A stretch of 64,000 nt of DNA, taken from positions 62,001-126,000 of the forward strand of contig NZ_JAGHRB010000006.1 in NCBI RefSeq assembly GCF_017743995.1, read 5' to 3'. Position numbers and translations under genes: made by a program. Source of the DNA: Ruegeria sp. R13_0. Lineage in GTDB: Bacteria; Pseudomonadota; Alphaproteobacteria; Rhodobacterales; Rhodobacteraceae. The notes under the pieces are model-generated. The model was not told the origin of the DNA, ran no database searches, and was given only the letters and a program-made list of their open reading frames with translations. Below, one piece after another: positions 35,987-44,327 of this stretch. Position 1 is the first letter of the stretch. Every line of letters starts with the position of its first letter.

Positions 35987-36575
35987 GTTAGAGACACAAC
36001 TCCGGACGGCCTTGGGGCGTCCGGGCCATGGGTCCAGTGATTTTGACCTGAACCCAGACACCGTGCTGCCGCCGGGGCGCAAACTGCGCCCGGCGGGGGT
36101 GCTGGTGCCGATCACCGTCGCGGACGGGATGCCACGGCTGATCCTGACCAAACGATCCTCGGCGTTGAAGCACCATCCCGGCCAGATCGCCTTTCCCGGC
36201 GGCAAGCAGGATGAAGGTGACGCGGATGTCACCGCCGCTGCCCTGCGCGAGGCGCGGGAAGAGGTCGGTCTGTCCATCAATCTTCCCGAGGTTCTGGGCT
36301 TTTTGCCCACGCATGAAACCGTCACGTCCTTCTCGGTCACTCCGGTGGTGGCAATCATCCGGCAGGGCTTCGACCCGGTGCCTGAACCCGGCGAAGTAGA
36401 CGAAATTTTCTCGGTTCCTCTTGCACATGTGCTGGACCCTGCGAATTATGTGATCGAGTCGCGTCGTTGGCAGGGGACAAGACGGAAGTATTTCGCCGTG
36501 CCCTATGGCCCTTATTACATATGGGGCGCGACCGCCCGCATATTGCGCGGGCTTGCAGCACGGGTGAGTGAATGA
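35979..36575 (+). CDS. Nudix hydrolase, CoA pyrophosphatase-like
   Basis: A 198-residue protein with a GTG start at 35979 inside the end of hslO. The Nudix box runs from GGKQDEGD to REAREEVGL. Upstream, LTKRSSALKHHPGQIAFPGGKQD matches the extra UPF0035/NuCoA motif (LLTKRSxxLRxHxGQxxFPGG) of coenzyme A diphosphatases of the YeaB/CTO type. It therefore probably splits CoA or oxidised CoA to 4'-phosphopantetheine. Its 3' end overlaps the CCA-adding gene by 4 bp. Confidence 0.88.
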   Translation: MSELETQLRTALGRPGHGSSDFDLNPDTVLPPGRKLRPAGVLVPITVADGMPRLILTKRSSALKHHPGQIAFPGGKQDEGDADVTAAALREAREEVGLSINLPEVLGFLPTHETVTSFSVTPVVAIIRQGFDPVPEPGEVDEIFSVPLAHVLDPANYVIESRRWQGTRRKYFAVPYGPYYIWGATARILRGLAARVSE

Positions 36576-37726
36576 AGCAAATCAGCGCGGCTTGGGTTTC
36601 GGACCCTGCGACACAAAAGGTATGCGCAGCCCTAAGGGATGGCGGTGCGCAAGCGCTGTTTGTGGGGGGATGTGTGCGCAACGCGCTTTTGGGCGCGCCG
36701 GTGTCGGACATTGATATCGCAACGGATGCGCATCCCAAAAGGGTGCTGGAGCTGGCGCAGAGCGCGGGGCTCAAGGCGATTCCCACGGGGATTGATCACG
36801 GCACGATCACTGTGGTCTGCAATCACATCCCGCATGAGATCACCACTTTTCGCCGCGACGTGGAAACCGATGGCCGTCGCGCGGTCGTGGCCTTCTCGGA
36901 CAACGTTGAAGAGGACGCAGCCCGGCGCGATTTCACCATGAATGCCATCTACGCAAAGCCAAATGGCTTCGTGTTAGACCCGCTTTTGGGCCTGCCGGAC
37001 CTTCAGGCGCGCCGTGTGCGGTTTATCGGGACCGCAGAAAACCGCATCCGCGAAGACTACCTGCGATCCCTGCGCTACTTCCGGTTTCATGCCTGGTACG
37101 GAGATGTCGAGGCCGGGTTCGACCCGGATGCTCTGGCCGCGATTGCAGCGAACCTGGACGGTTTGTCCACCTTGTCGCGGGAACGTGTCGGGGCGGAGCT
37201 GTTGAAACTTTTGGGCGCGCCCGACCCGGCCCCTTCCGTTGCCGCAATGCGCAGCACGGGGGTGCTGGCGCAACTTCTACCGGGCGCGGATGATCGCGCC
37301 TTGGCGCCTTTGGTCGCCATTGAGCAGGCCGCAGGAGCCGAACCGGACGCGGTGCGCAGACTGGCTGCCATCGCCGTGCCTGAGGACGCGGAGACGCTGC
37401 GCCTGAGCCGCAACCAGCTGCAACGATTGACCCGAATGCGGGAAGAGGCACAGGCCTCGACCAGTGTGGCCGAACTGGGCTACCGCTACGGCGACGAGGG
37501 CGGCTTGCACGAAACACTGCTGCGATGTGCGTTTCTGGAGCGGCCCTGGTCCGAGGATCTGCGCACGGCGCTGCATTCCGGGGCCGCGGCGCAGTTCCCG
37601 ATCAAGGCAACCGACCTGATCCCCAATTTCTCTGGCCCTGCGCTGGGCAAGAAACTGGCCGATCTGGAAGCAAGCTGGATCGCGTCCGGCTTTACCCTGA
37701 CGCGCGAGGATTTGCTGGCCGGGTAG
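36572..37726 (+). CDS. cca: CCA tRNA nucleotidyltransferase
   Basis: A class II nucleotidyltransferase that adds or repairs the 3'-CCA of tRNA. The 384-residue protein has FVGGCVRNALLGAPVSDIDIAT with the catalytic DxD, the DFTMNAIYA block, and the EDYLRSLRYFRFHAWYG motif that corresponds to the nucleotide-template helices. A poly(A) polymerase role cannot be excluded by motif alone, but the length and context fit CCA-adding enzymes of alphaproteobacteria. No HD phosphohydrolase domain is seen. The following 192 bp hold no clear gene. Confidence 0.9.
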   Translation: MKQISAAWVSDPATQKVCAALRDGGAQALFVGGCVRNALLGAPVSDIDIATDAHPKRVLELAQSAGLKAIPTGIDHGTITVVCNHIPHEITTFRRDVETDGRRAVVAFSDNVEEDAARRDFTMNAIYAKPNGFVLDPLLGLPDLQARRVRFIGTAENRIREDYLRSLRYFRFHAWYGDVEAGFDPDALAAIAANLDGLSTLSRERVGAELLKLLGAPDPAPSVAAMRSTGVLAQLLPGADDRALAPLVAIEQAAGAEPDAVRRLAAIAVPEDAETLRLSRNQLQRLTRMREEAQASTSVAELGYRYGDEGGLHETLLRCAFLERPWSEDLRTALHSGAAAQFPIKATDLIPNFSGPALGKKLADLEASWIASGFTLTREDLLAG

Positions 37727-37918
37727 CGCGAAGTCTCAAAAGGGGATGACAAATCAGAACGTTTGTGCTTACGTGCGGCTGTCACATGGATGGAGGACTG
37801 CGAATGTATTACGGGATCTGGTTCGGCTAAAGCCGGGACGCTTACCCCGTATAGGGTGGTGTTCAGGCGCCATTCTTCTTCGCACGTCTAATTTTCTGCT
37901 CAATCGGAGCACTCCTCT

Positions 37919-39757
37919 ATGTTTCGCTATTTCGAAAACCTCGTTGACCCTTTTGGCCCCTACAAAGAAGCCGACGCGCCACCAACCAAGCTGTGGCCGT
38001 TCATGCTGGACTATTCGCGCCCGTTCTATCGGGTGTTTGCCTGGGCGGCGCTGATCTCGATCATCGTGGCCGGGGTCGAGATCGGGTTGATCGCCTATAT
38101 GGGTCGCGTGGTTGACCTGCTGGGCGGCACTCCGGCCGAGGTCTGGCAAAACCACGGGACCGAGCTGTTGCTGATGGCTGCGTTTGTCCTGCTGCTGCGT
38201 CCGTTGCTGCATTTGATCGACGTACTGCTGCTCAACAACACGATCCTGCCGAACTTTGGCACGCTGATCCGCTGGCGGGCGCATAAACATGTTCTGCGTC
38301 AGTCGGTTGGCTGGTTCGAGAATGACTTTGCCGGGCGGATCGCGAACCGGATTATGCAGACCCCTCCGGCCGCGGGCGAGGTGGTGTTTCAGGTCTTTGA
38401 CGCGATTTCGTTCTCGCTGGCATATCTGATCGGCGCTGCCATTTTGCTTTATGCTGCAGACCCACGATTGCTGATCCCGCTGCTGATCTGGTTCGCGTTA
38501 TACGCGCTGTTGGTGCGCTGGACGATTGAGCGCGTTGGCCCGGCGTCCAAGGCGGCGTCCGATGCGCGCTCGACCGTGACGGGGCGCGTGGTGGACAGCT
38601 ATACCAATATCCACTCGGTCAAGATGTTCGCCCATGGTCGGCAAGAGATGGACTATGCCCGCGAAGCCATCGAAGAGACGCGCCGCACCTTCCAGATTGA
38701 AATGCGGATCTTCACCATCATGGACGCGGTTCTGGTCACTCTGAACGGCTTGCTGATCGTGGGCGTCGTGGGCTGGGCGATTTCCCTGTGGATGCAGGGC
38801 ACGGCCTCGGTTGGTGTTGTTGCCGCGGCGACTGCCTTGACCCTGCGCCTGAACGCGATGACCGGGTGGATCATGTGGGCGCTGACCAGCTTCTTCCGCC
38901 AGCTTGGGATCGTCGCTGAGGGGATGGAAACAATTGCCCAGCCCATCGACTTGCTAGATGCGCCTACAGCGAAGCCATTGCAACTGAGCGAGGGTAAAAT
39001 CGAAATCAACGATCTGTCGCACCACTATGGCCGCGAGGCCGGAGGTTTGGACCACATCAACCTGACCATTCAACCGGGTGAGAAGATTGGCCTGATCGGG
39101 CGCTCCGGGGCCGGAAAATCGACCCTAGTAAAGCTTCTTTTGCGATTCTATGACGTTGAGCGAGGGGCAATTCTGATCGACGATCAGAACATTGCGCAGG
39201 TCACACAGGACAGTTTGCGCAGCCGTATCGGCATGGTCCAACAGGACAGCGCTTTGCTGCACCGGTCGGTGCGCGACAATATCCTCTATGGCCGTCCCGA
39301 CGCGACCGAGGATCAGATGATCGCCGCCGCCAAACAGGCCGAGGCGCATGAGTTCATTCTCGACCTGCAGGACCCTCAGGGCAGAACCGGGTATGACGCG
39401 CATGTGGGTGAGCGTGGCGTGAAGCTATCAGGAGGTCAGCGGCAGCGGGTCACGCTGGCCCGGGTCATTCTGAAGGACGCTCCGATTTTGTTGTTGGATG
39501 AGGCGACATCCGCCCTAGATTCCGAGGTCGAAGCGTCCATTCAGGAAACCCTCTACGGTATGATGCAAGGAAAAACCGTGATCGCCATTGCCCACAGGCT
39601 CAGCACTATCGCGCAGATGGACCGTATTCTGGTGATGGATGCGGGCCGGATCGTGGAAGAGGGCGCGCATGCCGATCTTTTGGCGCAGGGTGGCCTTTAC
39701 GCGCAGTTCTGGGCGCGGCAATCTGGCGGCTTCATGAATCCGGAGGCCGCTGAATGA
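37919..39757 (+). CDS. ABC exporter half-transporter 1 (fused membrane and ATPase domains)
   Basis: A 612-residue exporter. About six membrane helices lie in residues 35-320, and the nucleotide-binding domain in 355-600 has Walker A GRSGAGKST, Q-loop MVQQDSALL, signature LSGGQRQR, Walker B ILLLDEATSALD and the H-loop IAHRLST. The substrate is unknown; MsbA/lipid or drug export types are possible. It is followed with a 4-bp overlap by a similar gene and the two probably form a heterodimer. No adaptor or outer-membrane protein gene is adjacent. Confidence 0.92.
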   Translation: MFRYFENLVDPFGPYKEADAPPTKLWPFMLDYSRPFYRVFAWAALISIIVAGVEIGLIAYMGRVVDLLGGTPAEVWQNHGTELLLMAAFVLLLRPLLHLIDVLLLNNTILPNFGTLIRWRAHKHVLRQSVGWFENDFAGRIANRIMQTPPAAGEVVFQVFDAISFSLAYLIGAAILLYAADPRLLIPLLIWFALYALLVRWTIERVGPASKAASDARSTVTGRVVDSYTNIHSVKMFAHGRQEMDYAREAIEETRRTFQIEMRIFTIMDAVLVTLNGLLIVGVVGWAISLWMQGTASVGVVAAATALTLRLNAMTGWIMWALTSFFRQLGIVAEGMETIAQPIDLLDAPTAKPLQLSEGKIEINDLSHHYGREAGGLDHINLTIQPGEKIGLIGRSGAGKSTLVKLLLRFYDVERGAILIDDQNIAQVTQDSLRSRIGMVQQDSALLHRSVRDNILYGRPDATEDQMIAAAKQAEAHEFILDLQDPQGRTGYDAHVGERGVKLSGGQRQRVTLARVILKDAPILLLDEATSALDSEVEASIQETLYGMMQGKTVIAIAHRLSTIAQMDRILVMDAGRIVEEGAHADLLAQGGLYAQFWARQSGGFMNPEAAE

Positions 39758-41586
39758 GGGTTGCCGACCTCATCAACCCGTTCAAGAACATCGAGACGCC
39801 CCCACCACAAACGCTGGGGGCGTTCATTCGCTGGAGTCTGTCAGGCGCCTGGCCCATGCTATTTGTCGCGGCGGCTTTCTCGGCGATTGCAGGCGCGATG
39901 GAGGCCGCCACCGCCTGGATTCTGGGCCGGGTCATCGACGTCGCCACCTCGGGCGGGCCCGAGCATTTTCTGACCGCCGAGAATATCTGGATGATTGTCG
40001 GCGCGGCGGCCTTCTTTATGGTGATCCGCCCGATCCTGTTCGGCCTGTCCTCGGTGTCGAACAACTATATCGTCATGCCGAACATCCCGCCCTTGGTTCT
40101 AGCCAAGCTGAACCGTTGGACCTTGGGCCAGTCAGTCACGTATTTCGACGACGATTTTGCCGGTCGGATTGCCCAGAAGCAGATGCAAACCTCGAACGCG
40201 ATGGCCTCGGTCGTGTCGGAAACGATCAGTGCGATTGTGTTTGCCCTAGCCTCCCTTGCGGGGTCTTTGCTTTTGTTAGGGTCTATTCATCCGTTGGTGA
40301 TGCTGCCCTTTGCCGGTTGGCTGGTGGTCTATTTCATGTTGGTCCGCTGGTATCTGCCCCGCATTCGCAAACGCTCGGCCGCGCGGGCGGGCGCACGGGC
40401 GATGGTGTCGGGGCAGGTGGTGGATACGATCACCAATATCAAGACCGTCAAACTGTTCGCTCACTCTGCGTTCGAAGATCAGACAGCGCGAAACGCGATG
40501 GTCGACCTGCGCGAAAGATCTCTGGATTTCGGCAAACTTTCCGCCACGTTCCGGTTCATCCTCATGGTTCTGGCAGGTGTTCTGCCCGTGATGCTACTGG
40601 GTGCAACGCTTTGGCTGTGGCAACTGGGAATGGCTACGGCCGGAGACATCGTGGCCGCGGGTGCGGTTGCGATCCGCATTTCCCAGATGACGGGCTGGGT
40701 CAGCTTTACGCTGATGGGTCTCTACGCCAATGTTGGCGAGATCGAAAACGGCATGAAAACGCTGGCCAAGCGGGACCGGGTTGAGGATGCCGCAGCAGCC
40801 AAGGACCTTGCCGTGTCTCAGGGCAGCATCGCCTTTCAGGCGGTCAGCTTTGCCTATGGCCGGGATATTGGCGGCGTTTCTGATCTGAACCTAACGATCG
40901 CACCGGGCGAAAAGCTGGGCATCGTCGGGGCGTCAGGGGCGGGCAAATCAACCCTCGTTTCGCTGTTGTTGCGACTCTATGACGGGGAAAAAGGCGCGAT
41001 TTTGATTGACGGGCAGGATGTGTCGCAAGTGACGCAAGACAGCCTGCGCCGTCAGATCGGGATGGTCACGCAGGAAACCGCCATGTTCAACCGTTCGGCG
41101 CGTGAGAACATTCTGTATGGCCGCCCCGATGCGTCCGAGGCCGAGATGATCGAGGCCGCCGAGAAGGCCGAAGCCCATGAGTTCATCCTGAGCCTTCAGG
41201 ATGCGCAAGGCCGAAAAGGCTACGACGCGCATCTGGGTGAGCGGGGCGTGAAGCTCAGCGGTGGACAACGGCAGCGGATCGCCCTGGCCCGCGCCATTCT
41301 GAAAGATGCACCCATCCTCGTGCTAGACGAGGCAACCTCGGCGCTCGATTCCGAGGTCGAGGCTTCGATCCAGACTGCGCTGCATCGGGTGATGGAGGGC
41401 AAAACCGTGCTGGCCATCGCGCACCGCCTGTCGACCCTCAGCGAGATGGACCGGATCGTCGTGCTGGATCAGGGGCGGATTGTTGAGGCCGGAACGCATG
41501 AGGCGCTTTTGGATCAGGGCGGGCTGTATGCGCGGTTCTGGCATCGCCAGTCGGGCGGTTTCATTCAGGCCGAGGCCGCAGAATAA
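39754..41586 (+). CDS. ABC exporter half-transporter 2 (paralogue)
   Basis: A 610-residue protein with the same build as its upstream neighbour: membrane domain (about 30-320) and nucleotide-binding domain with GASGAGKST, MVTQETAMF, LSGGQRQR, ILVLDEATSALD and IAHRLST. Both catalytic ATPase sites look intact, so it is not a degenerate partner. Close similarity of the C-terminal halves (for example the QAEAHEFIL and KAEAHEFIL stretches) points to an old tandem duplication. The stop-start overlap with the first gene implies cotranslation. Confidence 0.92.
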   Translation: MRVADLINPFKNIETPPPQTLGAFIRWSLSGAWPMLFVAAAFSAIAGAMEAATAWILGRVIDVATSGGPEHFLTAENIWMIVGAAAFFMVIRPILFGLSSVSNNYIVMPNIPPLVLAKLNRWTLGQSVTYFDDDFAGRIAQKQMQTSNAMASVVSETISAIVFALASLAGSLLLLGSIHPLVMLPFAGWLVVYFMLVRWYLPRIRKRSAARAGARAMVSGQVVDTITNIKTVKLFAHSAFEDQTARNAMVDLRERSLDFGKLSATFRFILMVLAGVLPVMLLGATLWLWQLGMATAGDIVAAGAVAIRISQMTGWVSFTLMGLYANVGEIENGMKTLAKRDRVEDAAAAKDLAVSQGSIAFQAVSFAYGRDIGGVSDLNLTIAPGEKLGIVGASGAGKSTLVSLLLRLYDGEKGAILIDGQDVSQVTQDSLRRQIGMVTQETAMFNRSARENILYGRPDASEAEMIEAAEKAEAHEFILSLQDAQGRKGYDAHLGERGVKLSGGQRQRIALARAILKDAPILVLDEATSALDSEVEASIQTALHRVMEGKTVLAIAHRLSTLSEMDRIVVLDQGRIVEAGTHEALLDQGGLYARFWHRQSGGFIQAEAAE

Positions 41587-41624
41587 GGGTTTTGTTGCAG
41601 GCAAAGCCCGGCTATCAGGCCCCC

Positions 41625-42854
41625 ATGACGCAGCAATTCACCATCAACCGCCTTGGTCATCAAGGCGACGGCATCGCAGACGGTCCCGTCTATGTTCCCC
41701 GGACTTTGCCGGGTGAAGTGGTCAGCGGAACATTGGTCGGCCAGCTACTGGAAGACATGCGGGTGGAAACCCCTTCGGATCAACGGGTTAAAGCCCCGTG
41801 CCGCCACTACAAAGCCTGCGGAGGCTGCCAGCTGCAGCACGCCTCGGACGCATTTGTGGCGGATTGGAAGGTGGAAATCGTGCGCGCAGCGCTGTCAGCA
41901 CAGCGCCTCGAGGCCCCGATGCGACCGATCCACACTTCGCCCGAGCGGTCTCGACGGCGGGCAACGATTGCCGTGCGGCGGACAAAGAAAGGCACACTGG
42001 CTGGATTTCACGGTCGCGCCTCCGACACGATCACTGAAATCCCGGATTGCCATCTCCTGGACCCGGCCTTGATCGAAGCGATCCCGGTCGCCGAGGCGCT
42101 GGCGCTGCTGGGTGGCAGCCGCAAAGGTGTACTGGCAGTTACGCTGACCCTGTCCGAGGGTGGTCTGGATATCGCGGTGTCAGGGGGCAAACCCCTGGAC
42201 GGCCCGCTGGAGTTGGCCTTGGCGCAAGCGACCGAGAAACACGGGCTGGCGCGCCTCAGCTGGGATGGTGAGGTGATCGCGGTGCGGCAACCGCCCGTTC
42301 AGCGTTTTGGGACCGCCGGGGTCATCCCACCTCCAGGGGCCTTTCTTCAGGCGACAAAGGACGGAGAACAGGCTCTAACACGGGCTGTATTGGAAGCCAC
42401 GCAAGGTGCAAAGCGGGTTGTGGACTTGTTTGCCGGGGGTGGAACCTTCTCTCTCCCGCTCGCGCAGGAGGCCGAGGTTCACGCCGTGGAAGGTGAATCC
42501 GCGATGACGCAGGCGCTGGATCAGGGATGGCGCAAGGCAACGGGTCTGAAACGCGTCACCTGTGAGGCCCGCGATCTGTTCCGGCGCCCTCTGATGCCGG
42601 ATGAGTTCAAGGGCTTTGATGCCGTGGTTCTTGATCCTCCGCGCGCAGGGGCCGAAGCGCAGGTGGCGGAACTGGTGCAGGCGCAGCCGCCGGTGATCGC
42701 CTATGTCTCGTGCAATCCCGTCACCTTTGCGCGGGATGCAAAAACGCTGGTTGATGCAGGCTACACCCTTGAATGGGTGCAGGTCGTTGACCAATTTCGG
42801 TGGTCGTCCCATACGGAACTGGCCGCGCGGTTTGTGCTGAACCCCGCACGTTAA
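41625..42854 (+). CDS. TrmA/RlmD-family RNA (uracil-5)-methyltransferase
   Basis: A 409-residue SAM enzyme. It has an N-terminal TRAM-like beta domain, an iron-sulfur motif CRHYKACGGCQLQH, and the methyltransferase core with DLFAGGGTFSLPLA, VLDPPRAGAE and YVSCNPVTFARDA, where Cys of SCNP is the catalytic nucleophile. It matches the RlmD/RumA class; which RNA it acts on (23S rRNA or other) cannot be decided here. ATG at 41625 is used; the frame is open 33 bases further upstream. AAGGAG for the next gene overlaps its stop. Confidence 0.88.
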   Translation: MTQQFTINRLGHQGDGIADGPVYVPRTLPGEVVSGTLVGQLLEDMRVETPSDQRVKAPCRHYKACGGCQLQHASDAFVADWKVEIVRAALSAQRLEAPMRPIHTSPERSRRRATIAVRRTKKGTLAGFHGRASDTITEIPDCHLLDPALIEAIPVAEALALLGGSRKGVLAVTLTLSEGGLDIAVSGGKPLDGPLELALAQATEKHGLARLSWDGEVIAVRQPPVQRFGTAGVIPPPGAFLQATKDGEQALTRAVLEATQGAKRVVDLFAGGGTFSLPLAQEAEVHAVEGESAMTQALDQGWRKATGLKRVTCEARDLFRRPLMPDEFKGFDAVVLDPPRAGAEAQVAELVQAQPPVIAYVSCNPVTFARDAKTLVDAGYTLEWVQVVDQFRWSSHTELAARFVLNPAR

Positions 42855-42868
42855 GGAGACAGCAACCC

Positions 42869-43654
42869 ATGGCGTTCAAACAGCGCTTGCAGAGCATCAT
42901 CGAAGCCCCCCTTTTTGGGCAGTTCATCACGGCAGTGATCATCTTCAACGCGATCTTGCTGGGGATGGAGACCTCCCCCACGCTGATGGACGCGGCGGGG
43001 CCGCTGATCGTCATTCTCGATAAACTTTGCCTTGCGGTTTTCGTGGTCGAGATCGCGATGAAGCTGTTCGTCTCAGGCCGCAATTTCTTCAAGAACGGCT
43101 GGAATCTGTTCGATTTCACAATCGTCGGCATCGCTCTGGTCCCAAGTGCGGGCGGTCTCTCGGTACTGCGGGCCCTGCGAATCCTGCGGGTTTTGCGCGT
43201 GATCTCGGTCGCGCCGCGCCTGCGCCGCGTGGTCGAGGGCTTTATCTCGGCCCTTCCGGGCATGGCCAGTGTGTTCCTGCTGATGGCGATCCTGTTTTAT
43301 ATCGGCGCGGTGATCTCGACCAAGCTGTTCTCTTATTCCTTCCCGGCTTGGTTCGGGGATCTGGGCCTGTCAGCCTATACGCTGTTTCAGATCATGACGC
43401 TGGAAAGCTGGTCCATGGGCATCGTGCGCCCGGTGATGGAGGTTTACCCCTACGCCTGGCTGTTTTTTGTGCCCTTTATCATGGTCACGACCTTCGCGGT
43501 TGTGAACTTGCTGGTCGGTTTGATCGTGAATTCGATGCAGGATGCGCACCACGCCGAGGACGAAGTGAAGACCGATGCCTACCGAGATGAGGTGTTGGAG
43601 CGCCTTGAGGCCATAGAACGCCGCCTTATTGAGCAATCAAACATCAAAAAGTGA
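42869..43654 (+). CDS. bacterial voltage-gated sodium channel (BacNav)
   Basis: A 261-residue, six-helix subunit that assembles as a tetramer. The S4 segment has the arginine ladder RALRILRVLRV (about residues 100-110). The pore has TLESWSM at 177-183, the high-field-strength glutamate (Glu179) of sodium-selective BacNav channels such as NavAb and NaChBac, followed by GIVRPVMEVYPYAW. A C-terminal coiled coil (DEVLERLEAIERRLIEQ) closes the protein. Its start has AAGGAG at 42853-42858. Related channels are described from Ruegeria (NavSp) and Roseobacter. It may influence flagellar or pH behaviour; this is not shown here. Confidence 0.93.
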   Translation: MAFKQRLQSIIEAPLFGQFITAVIIFNAILLGMETSPTLMDAAGPLIVILDKLCLAVFVVEIAMKLFVSGRNFFKNGWNLFDFTIVGIALVPSAGGLSVLRALRILRVLRVISVAPRLRRVVEGFISALPGMASVFLLMAILFYIGAVISTKLFSYSFPAWFGDLGLSAYTLFQIMTLESWSMGIVRPVMEVYPYAWLFFVPFIMVTTFAVVNLLVGLIVNSMQDAHHAEDEVKTDAYRDEVLERLEAIERRLIEQSNIKK

Positions 43655-43710
43655 TTTCAGTTTTTGCAGTTTTTGGCATAATACCAAAAAAAAGCAGCAG
43701 GCAGTGAATC

Positions 43711-44229
43711 ATGGATCGTCGAGCATTTGGATTGGGTGCAATGGCAACGCTGAGCCTTTCGGCTTGTGCCTCAGCCAGCCCCAGATTTCTGACATATGAT
43801 GGGCCCGAGGTGACCTCTCTGGTCGTCAACAAGGGTGCGCGCAAGATGTACCTTCTGCATCATGAGCAGATCTTGCGGGAATATGATGTCGATCTGGGCT
43901 TTGCGCCCAATGGCACCAAAACCAAGCGCGGCGATGGCCGGACGCCCGAAGGTAGCTATCTGATCGACCGGCGTAACCCGAACAGCCGCTATCATCTGTC
44001 CTTGGGTATTTCCTACCCCAACTCACAGGATGTCGCGCAGGCCAAGGCGGCGGGCGTTGATCCGGGTGGTGATATCTTTATCCACGGTCAGCCCAATCTG
44101 CGGTCCGAGCTGAAGCGCGCCAAGAAGACGCCGGATTGGACTGCCGGATGCATCGCGGTCAAGAATGACGAGATCGAAGAGATCTATGCGATGGTCAACC
44201 GCGGTACGCTGATCACCCTGCGGCCCTAA
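43711..44229 (+). CDS. L,D-transpeptidase family lipoprotein (YkuD)
   Basis: A 172-residue protein with an N-terminal signal ending in a lipobox-like LSAC (Cys19), so it is probably a membrane-anchored lipoprotein. The YkuD domain has His125 in FIHGQPN and the catalytic Cys147 in DWTAGCIAV, where the usual serine of SxGC is threonine. YkuD enzymes make 3-3 peptidoglycan cross-links or attach proteins. An A/T hairpin lies before it (TTTTTGG 43670-43676 with CCAAAAA 43684-43690). Confidence 0.88.
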   Translation: MDRRAFGLGAMATLSLSACASASPRFLTYDGPEVTSLVVNKGARKMYLLHHEQILREYDVDLGFAPNGTKTKRGDGRTPEGSYLIDRRNPNSRYHLSLGISYPNSQDVAQAKAAGVDPGGDIFIHGQPNLRSELKRAKKTPDWTAGCIAVKNDEIEEIYAMVNRGTLITLRP

Positions 44230-44327
44230 GGCGTTTTTGATTTAGTTTGAAGGTGTGATATCATCTAACGCGTTGAAATCTTTGATTTCAGGCAGTGTTG
44301 GATGAGTCCGGGCTATCAAAAACTGCC
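44230..44327. repeat. 98-bp element filling the convergent junction
   Basis: It fills exactly the space between the L,D-transpeptidase stop and the stop of the convergent sulfotransferase gene. Its ends form an inverted repeat, GGCGTTTTTGAT (44230-44241) with ATCAAAAACTGCC (44315-44327), one base out of register. It shares TCATCTAACGCG (44261-44272) with the 97-bp element at 34383-34479. It contains a small hairpin GAAATC/GATTTC at 44275-44289. Confidence 0.55.

Noticed and set aside
37727-37918. A small gene or RNA in the gap before the ABC exporters
   Set aside because: Only a 5-bp hairpin (37824-37835) and no convincing frame or RNA fold could be seen; too little to call.
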